The notes beneath the pieces were generated by a model. The model ran no database searches and had not been told where the DNA came from. It worked only from the letters and a program-made list of their open reading frames with translations. 64,000 nucleotides of DNA from Aulostomus chinensis (lineage: Eukaryota; Chordata; Actinopteri; Syngnathiformes; Aulostomidae). The stretch covers positions 1,691,501-1,755,500 of the forward strand of contig JBBMOA010000005.1 of assembly GCA_037954235.1 (NCBI GenBank), given 5' to 3'. Every line of letters begins with the position of its first letter. The first letter of the stretch is position 1. This document shows, piece by piece, positions 55,468-64,000 of this stretch. The position numbers and the translations under genes are program-made.

Positions 55468-56088
55468 TCAGCCGCCTCCAGGCTTTGTTCTGGCAGCATC
55501 CTTCTGTGATGGGCCTCGGCTACTTGGGTGGTGTGTGCCATGTACCGGGCCCCTTTTCCCTTCTGGGCGGGAGTGACGTTGTTCGCCGCCTGTGTCTCTG
55601 CAGCCCTTGGGACTTCTTGACTGGTGGAAGGGTCGACCTCGTAGCTGTTGAAGGAGAGTGTGACATGAACACTGGATTAGAGATCTGTGAGCAGGGCTGA
55701 ATACATGACAGGGTTGCCATGAACAGGCTGTGCATTTCTGTAGGGACGCACATACCCCAGAGTCCACCCATGTCATTTGTGACCTTGGGGTCCCATTCCA
55801 GCGCTGCCAATCAAAACGACTGACAAGACATTTTCTGGGAGCGAGTCCTGTTGGGTCGGTCGTATGCATCGAACCACCGCGGGAACAAGAGAGACAGTGA
55901 CTGGACTGTAACTCATTGTGAGCAATCGCTCCTACAACAAAAAGGCAGCTTGACTGCAAACACAAACTCACAGCATCCTCCTCCAACGACAAGGCCGATG
56001 TTGCAACCTGCACGGTTGTTGTTCGGTGTTTCTGGACGCCAATCACCACCCTGAGGGGACACCCCTTTGTGCTGACGTACTGGTCCAC
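55468..56088 (-). other. 206-residue open frame, unidentified
   Basis: The frame follows a good acceptor (TCTCCCTGTTTTACAG ending at 56089) and starts VDQYVSTKGCPLRVVIGVQ, which has a coding look for about 27 codons up to a GT at 55999. The remaining 180 residues are Ser/Cys/His-rich without a domain. A short real exon inside a chance long frame is the most likely reading. I do not recognise the family. Confidence 0.3.
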
Positions 56089-56291
56089 CTGTAAAACAGG
56101 GAGAGCTGATCAAGGCTACGTTTACAAAGAAGCAGGAGACAGCTCATCAAGGTAACAGTCACATTCATCTTACAGTCATTCCCTCCACGGCTCTTGGGCG
56201 CTGAAAATGCTGAAACACCACGACCGCCTCAAGGGAGGAGTGGGACGTGGTCTTCTCATTTTCTGAGATGGGTTGGTTTGTGATCAACTTC

Positions 56292-56955
56292 CCACACAGG
56301 AGATGGAGGACATCACACAGCTGTGCTGGGCAACCAGGAGACTTGTGGAAATAGGGGACGGGTGATCCACCACTTTAGGGTGGTGGACCAAGCCCCCAGG
56401 AAGGACCTGAACCCTGACCCTATGGACTGAGGTCTATGCAGGGATGAGGAGGGAGAGCTGGAAGACGATCACACAGCTGTGCTGAGCAACCAGGAGACCT
56501 GTGTGGAAATAGGGGACAGTGTGTCCCAGGAAGGACCTGAACCCTGACCCTATGGACTGAGGTCTATGCAGGGATGAGGAGGGAGAGCTGGAAGACGATC
56601 ACACAGCTGTGCTGAGCAACCAGGAGACCTGTGTGGAAATAGGGGACAGTGTGTCCCAGGAAGGACCTGAACCCTGACCCTATGGACTGAGGTCTATGCA
56701 GGGATGAGGAGGGAGAGCTGGAAGATGATCACACAGCTGTGCTGAGCAACCAGGAGACCTGTGTGGAAATAGGGGACGGTGTGTCCCAGGAAGGACCTGA
56801 ACCCTGACCCTATGGACTGAGGTCTATGCAGGGATGAGGAGGGAGAGCTGGAAGACGATCACACAGCTGTGCTGAGCAACCAGGAGACATTTGTGGAAAT
56901 AGGGGACGGTGTGTCCCAGGAAGGACCTGAACCCTGACCCTATGGACTGAGGTCT
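56292..56955. repeat. 130-bp tandem repeat
   Basis: Five units, the first partly diverged, contain GGACCTGAACCCTGACCCTA, TGAGGAGGGAGAGCTGGAAG and ACCAGGAGACCTGTGTGGAA, and start positions are spaced 130 bases apart. The first unit carries GGGTGGTGGACCAAGCCCCC, the same motif seen at 4.0 kb. An R1 fragment follows directly. Confidence 0.9.
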
Positions 56956-57100
56956 GCTTCTCCAGCTCCAAGGTTCTCCACCTTCTTTTCTCAGGCTGCT
57001 TGTCATTGCCTGGACCAGGACCCAGAATCTCCATGACGTGCAGACACCATGCTGGTGGTTCAGCTGGGGAACCCTCCTGTCGGCCCCCATGTTTAGGACT
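56955..57100 (+). repeat. Dispersed repeat R1, partial copy
   Basis: The stretch from TCTGCTTCTCCAGCTCC to GGGGAACCCTCCTGTCGGCC corresponds to the inner part of 1854-2140. Confidence 0.75.
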
Positions 57101-58929
57101 TCCTGCGAGAGAGAGATTGGAAGCTTTCCTCTGATGTGTGATAGGTCTGATTTGAAGGAAGGCCAGGGAAAATAACCCAGGGAGCACCATGAAGGTTTGG
57201 CTGCTGCTACACCCCTGAACTCAGCTGAACATTGAGGCAGCTCTCACAGGTGCTGTTTGGGCCCAGAAAGTCCAGAATGGACCAGCTTGGTGTCTCTGGA
57301 GAGGTCAGACTTCCTCCTTCACATGGAGCCCCAGCTCATTGCTCTGGGATCATGCTAGCTTTTAATCTCAAGAGGAACATGTGGACAACCCCAGACAGAG
57401 CCAATGTGCTCCAGTGTGCTGATATCTGGAGGCTTCACCCACTGTGGGACGTGAGACTCAGATGATCCCAGAGTGTGTGACACAAGGAAAAGCTTGGCGT
57501 TCTTGAGTGGTGTTTTCAGATGGAGTTCATGCCAAAATTCTACACTGCTGTGATTCCAACTGGCCTTTTTCTATTCATTTGGAGGGAGCAGCTGAGTGTG
57601 TCAGCGTCCGGCTGCCTCTCCTCTCACATCGAACACACATGCATTCTCCAGAGCTCAACTCAAGGGTGGAGCAGCAGCCCAACCTTCATGATGCTGCTGT
57701 GTTCTTCTCCCTGTCCTTCCTTCAAATCAAACCTCTCACACATCAGTTTTGGACTTTACTGAATGCTGCCCATCTGAAAGTGCAGACCTCCACGTTCCAG
57801 TTGGAAGACCCGGATGTACTTGTCACAAATGAATTCATGGCAGCCTGCATCTTCATCTCCAACTTTGTGTCCTTCTCCCTCCTGTATTTACCTGCTCAAC
57901 CCTTGACAGGCTCCCGCTGCTTCAGCTCAAGATGCCGTCTCAGCTTTGCGGTGGATTGACTCAAGTGCGTCTTTTCTTTCTGAAACGCGGCGGCAAAGTT
58001 TGCTCAGAAATGGAAGGTTTTCGCCGTCCTCCTGGACTTTGTCCTAACTCGTTCAAATGACCGTCCGACGCATCCTTGCTGGTTCGTTGAGTCCAGTTCC
58101 GTCTTGTCCGTGGGCTCCAACTCCACGCCGCTCCTGCCGCCTCCTCCATGCTGCTTTCTGTTTTGGTGACGCCCGCGGCGGAGCGACGCTGGTGGCTGCG
58201 TTGCCAGGTTGGGGTTTTTTCCGTGAAACATTAAGAGGTGTTTAGGGAGTTTTTTCAGGCTGAAATCTGGTACCCCACTGACCGAAGATGAACGAGAGAG
58301 CGAACCGTTCCCAGACACCAGATGGAAGGCGTTCACAGTCGCGTTCACTCGGCAGCAGGGCTGTACGTTCATTTCACGTTCCTCCGAAATATGAAGGCCC
58401 AACACTGCAAGTGAGTGTGGGAACCAGAGCAGTCTGGTGACCAGTGAATGGTTGAAGTGGAAACAGGCCAGGTTTGAGCCAGACTGAGTTGATGATGAAT
58501 GAAATGAAGGAATGACAGAAGAGACTGGCTTCTTCAAAAGTCTTGGCTGACTGGTCCAACCACTGACAGGCAACATTTCCATCCTGAAGGAATCAAGTCA
58601 CTCAGGTTGTGAGGAGGCAAAAGAAAACTTCTTCATGTCTGTCACAGAAGAAGCAAAAGGAACTGGAAAACCCATCTGGCAGAGCAGAAACCAACGAACT
58701 GGCAACCAAAGGAACAAAGCAAGGAATCAGAACTTCATGTTAGCAACCAACTGGTGAAACTGCTGCCATCTTGGTACTGAGTTCAAGAACTCCTTCATAG
58801 AACCAGCTTCAGGGATCTCACAGCTTTCCACCACCCCAGCGGAATCACTACCCAATCGATAGTTGTCAGTGTTACCATGGTAGCAGAATTTGAAGTCAAT
58901 GACACGATGAGTGAACTGAATAATTCTAC
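57101..58929. other. No gene recognised; CpG-rich patch at 58000-58330
   Basis: Blocks at 57416-57620 match 9380-9815 in inverted order. Around 58010-58330 CpG dinucleotides are frequent (GACGCCCGCGGCGGAGCGACG near 58168), unlike the surroundings. This could be an old first-exon or promoter region, but no coding sequence can be named. Confidence 0.4.
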
Positions 58930-59104
58930 AGGATGAGGAGGAACTGGATCTACATGTCAAGTCAAGTCAGGTTTATTTGTGTGGCACCAGACCCCAACCA
59001 AAGTTCTGTCCTGATTCTGTCCAAGTAGAGCAGGTCCAGCACCTCCCTCCTTCAATGAATCTCCACCCAACAATTCTCCATCAGCAGCACATCCTGCAAC
59101 AGCA

Positions 59105-59700
59105 GCCACCAGAACCTTCCTTTACCAGCAGGAAGGTGGAGCAGATCCAGGATCGGTGGGGACGGAGAGAGAGCAGGAGAGAAGGACAGAGACAAAGACA
59201 GAGAATGAGGAAGACAGAGAGACAGAAGGACAGAGAGGGACAGAGATAAAGAGAGAGAAAGGAGGAGAGACTGATGGACAGAGACAAAGACAGAGAATGG
59301 AGGTAGACAGAGACAGAAGGAAAGAGAGGGACAGAGATAAAGAGGGAGAGAAAGGAGGAGAGACTGATGGACAGAGACAAAGACAGAGAATGGAGGAAGA
59401 CAGAGAGACAGAAGGAGAGAGAGGGACAGAGATAAAGAGAGAGAGAAAGGAGGAGAGACTGATGGACAGACGAGGACGTGAGCAGGTGGAGCTACGGGTG
59501 GCAGCTGGAGCCTCTTCAGGTCTGGAGCCTCCTCCACCAGCACCAGGATCTGGGATGAGGGGAGAAGAAGAGGAGTCAGGAACACGTATGAGGACAGGAG
59601 GAGGAGAGAGAAGCCCAGTGCATCATGGGAGATCCCAGCAGTCTGAGCCTGTAGCAGCAGATCTTAGGGCCAGCCTCAGCAGCTGCTCTCTGTCACAGTT
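59105..59700 (+). repeat. LINE-derived segment with polypurine repeat, copy 2
   Basis: This is the paralogue of 54465-54860. It has AGGAAGGTGGAGCAGATCCA, then tandem polypurine units of about 75 to 80 bases containing GACAGAGACAAAGACAGAG (three units against one), then GTGAGCAGGTGGAGCTAC and GCATCATGGGAGATCCCAG. The Arg/Glu/Lys frame through it is a repeat by-product. Confidence 0.8.
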
Positions 59701-60320
59701 GAGACACTGAAGACAAAAACTTTCATGGCCACAATATTACTTTGGACCTCTCAATGTTCTGTTTCTGATGCCCTCCCTTCCTGATCCTGAGCTCGTTTAG
59801 TCTGGATTTGCGCTCTCGTGATTGTGACAGCTACATGACGCCATCCAACTGGAATCAGTCAGGAGTGGCTGGTGTCCCTCATTCTGGTGGAGTTCTTTGG
59901 TGGAAAGGGCGTTCTTGACCGTGATATGGAGGTCTCTGGTGGTGCGGTTCCATTGTGATCAGTCTTCATGGGGCCAGAAATCCCTGCTGCACCCTGCATG
60001 CAGAAGTCAAAGCTAGCTAGTGTTGCTCTCAGCTAGCTTGTGCTATTTTGCAAGTTAGCCAGCAAGCTAATGTTGGCTCAGGCTGACATTCTGCTAACGT
60101 GGACATTTGCTAACTCATGGACTTCAGCATGTTTCTTATCTTGATAGAAGGAGGCTTCATGCTAACATTAGCAGCTCAGACTGGGAGTGAACCAGGCACC
60201 ACTGGAACAACACCTCTGACTACAGCTGTTCTCTTTAGCTGAACTTTTCTCAGCAGACATTTTTGTCCACTTTGTACAGCTCACTTCCTTCAGGGAGAAC
60301 ATTTCCAGTGTCTGCCTCAT
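59701..60320. other. No gene recognised
   Basis: I see only short GCTAGC-rich words at 60010-60080 and no coding or repeat feature. Confidence 0.5.
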
Positions 60321-60981
60321 TGTTACGTTCCTTGTGGCCACACAAGGAATAACACAAACAGCCAAGTGGAAAATTATCAGTGCAAGAATTATTTATTTCA
60401 CAAAGGGGTGATCAAAAGTACAAGAGTTGTGTACAAAGTGGGAGGGAAGGTAGGCCGTGAGGGGATTGTGCCAAACAAATTAACTTAACATATCAAAACA
60501 AGGCCTAACTGAAATCTTCCTGACACAAGAAACACAAGTAGCAAAAGGCCTGCCCGTCTAACTCATCAAGGTTGTCAAAAACGTACAAGGATGGCACCAA
60601 CCCATAAACTAGTGTGGTATACAAAAGAAGACTACGTGATGTAAGGTGTGGGGTACCCCAATCTAACCTCAACCGACCACCTCCCACTTCCAAATAAGTT
60701 GATCTTACAAAGTGGTTTCTCAGAGTATGTTGCTCAGCAGGCCGCCAGAGAGAGAGAGAGAGACCCAGAACAAAGCAGGGGAGTGGCTGATAAAGAGGCC
60801 TCCCTGGAACCAGCCAGGTGGAGGGGCAACCAGGCTCCAATCAACTCTTCTCCCAGATGTCAGGTGGGAGGGCAGAACAGGAAGCAGCCAGCGTCCTCCT
60901 GGATCTTTCCTAAGAGCAGGAGAGGGAGGAGGGAAACAAAGAGAGAGGGAGAAACCATGCAGGGGCTCACCTGAGCCCGCT
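60321..60981. repeat. 657-bp dispersed repeat, copy 2
   Basis: This is nearly identical to 39810-40466, with slightly longer GAGA runs. Here the repeat is followed directly by the 3' end of a minus-strand frame with a CxxC motif (60967-61215), so the repeat may be an internal or downstream part of a larger retroelement. Confidence 0.75.
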
Positions 60982-61215
60982 GGGTGACATCACGGCTGCG
61001 GGGGAGCTGCTAGCGGTGGCTAGGCTAGGTGGCTCCGCACCCGCTAAGGTGGACTGAGCAGCTCCTGAAGGTAAAGGACTAGCGCTAGCTTCCATGGTGC
61101 GGAGCCGAGTCTCTAACTCTCTAAGCCTCGCCTCCAGGACTACAAACAAACTACACTTTTTACACGTACCATTAGCACTAAAGGAGGCAGAGGAGTCACT
61201 AAACATCTGGCACAT
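60967..61215 (-). mobile_element. Putative retroelement ORF1 start with CxxC motif
   Basis: The 82-residue frame begins MCQMFSDSSASFSANGTCKK, continues CSLFVVLEARLRELETRL (a short coiled coil) and ends in an Ala/Ser/Pro-rich tail. The paired Cys residues followed by a coiled coil resemble the start of ORF1/gag-like proteins seen in many fish retroelements. The frame ends inside the 657-bp repeat. Its identity as a mobile-element protein is inferred from this pattern alone. Confidence 0.5.
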
Positions 61216-61715
61216 GGAGCAGGAGAGGGAGGGAGAGGTGGGGGAGAGGTGGAAAGAGAGAGAGCGGCCATAGCTAGTATGCTAAGGTGAGCTAGTGGAC
61301 CTGTGGCAAATAGAACAAATAGAACGAGGAATTTCAGAGCAAAGTCCTGCTAAAGACTGAAGTGACAGAAACCTCTGTATTACACCAAAACGTCGTATAC
61401 AGTGGTGCTTAAAGCGATGAAGTTAGCAGTACACCTGAGGGAGCATTGAGAGAGTGAACAACACAGCGACAGGATTACAGGCAGGAAATGACGTAACACG
61501 CTCACCGGTATCGGGTCAGCAGTCAGCCCCACCAATCATCAAGGCTTTCCACTTTAAAGAGAAAGTGATTCCTGGGAATCCTCTTTCCACACACGGTTCT
61601 GTCTCTGAGTCCAAGGACGATCATGGGTCATCCATGTGACAGGAAGTAGAGTGAGTTGAAACATGACAGGATCCAGACTGATGTCGTTCCAGATGGGGTC
61701 AAAATTAATTCATGT

Positions 61716-61940
61716 TTAGCCTCGTGCCAGGTACATTTTTGGTTTCTCCCCAGTGTGTGTTCTCATGTGTTCATCCAAATGTCTTCTGTCACTAAAACCT
61801 TTGCTGCATGTTGAGCACCTACAGGGATGCCCATCCTCACTGACTTCTGTTTGAGGTTCAGCCCAGGCTGGGGACTGGAATTTTAAAATGTCCCCTGGAA
61901 CCAGACAACCTGGGGAGGTAAAACCTCCCATCCTAGCCAC
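61716..61940 (-). pseudogene. C2H2 zinc-finger exon fragment, copy 2
   Basis: The encoded fragment is the same as at 15137-15361, with the single finger, TGEKP linker and stop. A silent A/T change is visible (position 61869 against 15290). The lack of amino-acid change does not by itself show selection, because the flanks are equally similar. Confidence 0.6.
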
Positions 61941-62227
61941 TCAGATGCAGCAGCAGAAGAAGCTGTCATCCACCCTGACAGTCAGAGCATGGAGTCAAGA
62001 AAACATCACCATCTTGTAGTTCCAAACCTCCACCTGTCAGATTCAGCTGCTTCTGATGGTGGGACTTTAAATTTGAACACCATCAATTTGGACAAGGAGT
62101 TTTCCTTCCAGTCCAAACATCATCGTCCAGCCTCCAACCAGAGGTCCATCAGTGATCATGGAGCCACAGGTGGAGTCTGGGTTCTTTTCTGGAATGAGAC
62201 GGCAAAGACAGGCCTGCCAAGTGACAT

Positions 62228-62460
62228 CACTGACATGACTTCAGTCACCTGACCGGATGACTTCAGTCACGTGACCGGATGACTTCAGTCACCTGACCAG
62301 ATGACTTCAGTCACCTGACTGACATGAATTCAGTAACCTGACCGGATGACTTCAGTCACGTGACCGGATGACTTCAGTCACCTGACCGGATGACTTCAGT
62401 CACCTGACTGACATGACTTCAGTCACCTGACCGGATGACTTCAGTCACCTGACTGGAGGA
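62228..62460. repeat. 22/23-bp tandem array with E-boxes, copy 2
   Basis: About ten units of the array at 15655-16555 are present, two of them with TCACGTGA. The flanks match copy 1 exactly, so the array has contracted here or expanded there. Confidence 0.95.
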
Positions 62461-62984
62461 CACCCAGATAGCAAAGGTCCACTCTTGTGTGTCCTCACTG
62501 CTCCACAGGTCTGTCAAATGTTCTGTAAAATAGTTGGACCCAGCAGAGCTGCTAGATTAGGAGTTGATGGAGTCGTTGCAGATACCAGGGTCCAAAGTCC
62601 AGCTTGAACCTGGTTTGTGCAGTTCTTTGTCAAGCTAGCAGCCATTCTCTTCACTGCCAAGCTAAAGTGACTTCTGTCAACAAAGGTCAACATACAAAAG
62701 GATATTTCTACTGGCAGTTCAAGATTTGGATCAAAGTCCTTTTTCAGAGCTGGAACCTTCCTCTTGTGTCAGCTTTCTGTTCCCATCTCTATGGTAACGG
62801 TCGCTTTTGAGCCACGTCTCCAATCAGCTGTCAGATAAACTGAAACAATTTTCTATCCTCCAAGTTGTTTCCATCTCTTGGTGACTTTGTTAGGCTTCCT
62901 TATCCATGGAAATACTGGTTTATTATTTTTGTTGTGGGTCTCTGGGTCTTTTTTAGTCCCTAAACCCTGGATTTCAGTTTTGTG

Positions 62985-64000
62985 ACACGTGTGTGTGTTC
63001 AGATGCATTTGTGACACGTGTGTGTGTTCAGATTCATGTGTGACACTTGTGTGTGTGTGTTCAGATGCATTTGTGACACGTGTGTGTGTTCAGGTGTATG
63101 TTTGACACGTGTGTGTGTGTTCAGATGCATGTGTGACACGTGTGTGTGTTCAGATGCATGTGTGACACGTGTGTGTGTGTTCAGATGCATTTGTGACACG
63201 TGTGTGTGTTCAGATGCATGTGTGACACGTGTGTGTGTGTTCAGATGCATTTGTGACACGTGTGTGTGTTCAGATGCATGTGTGACACTTGTGTGTGTGT
63301 GTTCAGATGCATGTGTGAGGTGTGTGTGTGTGTGTTCAGATGCATGTGTGAGGTATGTGTGTGTGTGTTCAGATGCATGTGTGAGGTGTGCATGTGTTCA
63401 GATGCATGTGTGACGTGTGTGTGTTCAGATGAATGTGTGACACTTGTGTGTGTGTGTGTTCAGATGCATGTGTGACACGTGTGTGTGTTTAGATGCATGT
63501 GTGAGGTGTGTGTATTTAGAAGCATGTGTGAAGTGTGTGTGTTCAGATGCATGTGTGAGGTGTGTGTGTTTAGATGCATGTGTGAGGTGTGTGTGTGTTT
63601 AGATGCAAGTGTGACACGTGTGTGTGTTTCGATGCATGTGTGAGGTGTGTGTATTTAGAAGCATGTGTGAAGTGTGTGTGTTCAGATGCATGTGTGAGGT
63701 GTGTGTGTTTAGATGCATGTGGGAGGTGTGTGTGTGTTTAGATGCATGTGTGAGGTGTGTGTGAGTTTAGATGCATGTGTGTGGTGTGTGTGTGTTCAGA
63801 TGCATGTGTGAGGTGTGTGTGTTTAGATGCATGTGTGAGGTGTGTGTGTGTTCAGATGCATGTGTGAGGTGTGTGTGTGTTCAGATGCATGTGTGAGGTG
63901 TGTGTGTGTTTAGATGCATGTGTGAGGTGTGTGTGTGTTCAGATGCATGTGTGAGGTGTGTGTGTTTAGATGCATGTGTGAGGTGTGTGTGTGTTTAGAT
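62985..64000. repeat. GTGT/TCAGATGCAT minisatellite, expanded copy
   Basis: More than 30 units of 28 to 32 bases (TTCAGATGCATGTGTGA plus GGTGTGTGTG or CACGTGTGTG) run to the window edge. The early units carry CACGTG, the later ones GAGGTG. Frames of Cys/Val/Asp on one strand and His/Thr on the other are by-products. Confidence 0.95.

Larger units (their letters stand above)
61539..64000. repeat. Direct segmental duplication, copy 2
   Basis: This copy of 14960-17275 continues to the window end. It contains the zinc-finger fragment, a short 22-bp array and a greatly expanded GTGT minisatellite. Since the array reaches position 64000, the right boundary of the duplication is not visible. Confidence 0.95.

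Noticed and set aside
59052..59710. Arg/Glu/Lys-rich 184-residue frame resembling a coiled-coil protein
   Set aside because: It follows the polypurine tandem units exactly and is shared with an equivalent repeat at 54.5 kb.
63018..63475. Cys-rich repeat protein that looks like a metallothionein-type or silk-type gene
   Set aside because: It is a translation of the GTGT/TCAGATGCAT minisatellite. The opposite strand gives an equally long His/Thr frame.

Overview
The window reads as repeat-rich DNA from a teleost fish, probably a percomorph. The grounds are Tc1-like, Harbinger (PIF) and hAT DNA transposon remnants of fish type, degraded L2/Rex-like and Tx1-like LINEs, a fish-type tRNA-derived SINE, vertebrate TTAGGG-like motifs, and exon fragments of vertebrate regulatory genes (arih2, a GCK-IV kinase, arrestin, hdac7, kmt5a, zdhhc21). 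Nothing is prokaryotic: there are no operons, ribosome binding sites or CRISPR arrays. Almost every long open frame is either a frame through a tandem repeat or part of a transposon or pseudogene. All family names come from reading the translations, not from a database search.

Layout. Bases 1-3216 are the left arm, cut by the window edge, of a nearly identical inverted repeat whose right arm is 29344-32567. Each arm is a mosaic of a Tc1-like transposase fragment, a 264-bp piece of a zdhhc21-like first exon with its upstream sequence, a kinase exon scrap and dispersed repeats. The 26-kb loop between the arms holds an arih2 first-coding-exon pseudogene (5.0 kb), two opposed SINEs (7.1-7.9 kb), GCK-IV kinase fragments (8.0-8.8 kb), an arrestin retro-pseudogene split by a Harbinger element with a CAG target duplication (10.6-12.3 kb), the first copy of a duplicated block with a zinc-finger fragment and a 22-bp E-box array (15.0-17.3 kb), an hdac7-like pseudogene (18.2-18.8 kb), a 44-bp telomere-like satellite (19.7-21.4 kb) and a 7.6-kb, 43-bp satellite (21.7-29.3 kb).

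To the right of the second arm come a CCTCT microsatellite, an L2-type LINE (34.3-36.3 kb), an hAT transposase tail (36.5-36.8 kb), a Tx1-type LINE tail (38.6-39.2 kb) and a 657-bp dispersed repeat. A minus-strand multi-exon gene at about 41-43 kb is the only locus whose exons join in one open reading frame with matching splice phases. After it come a second L2-type LINE (45-46.6 kb), a kmt5a-like SET pseudogene (47.7-48.3 kb), a 3-kb satellite of 31/32-bp units each carrying an ATTGG/CCAAT box (48.3-51.4 kb), a Tc1-like fragment, an intron-containing zdhhc21-like pseudogene (52.9-54.1 kb), LINE remnants, a 130-bp tandem repeat (56.3-57.0 kb), and the second copy of the duplicated block (61.5 kb to the end).

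The region does not encode a pathway. It looks like a sink in which fragments of signalling and chromatin genes, transposons and satellites have been copied, inverted and amplified together. Sex-linked, B-chromosome, pericentromeric or subtelomeric DNA would all fit. That is inference, and the window alone cannot choose between them.
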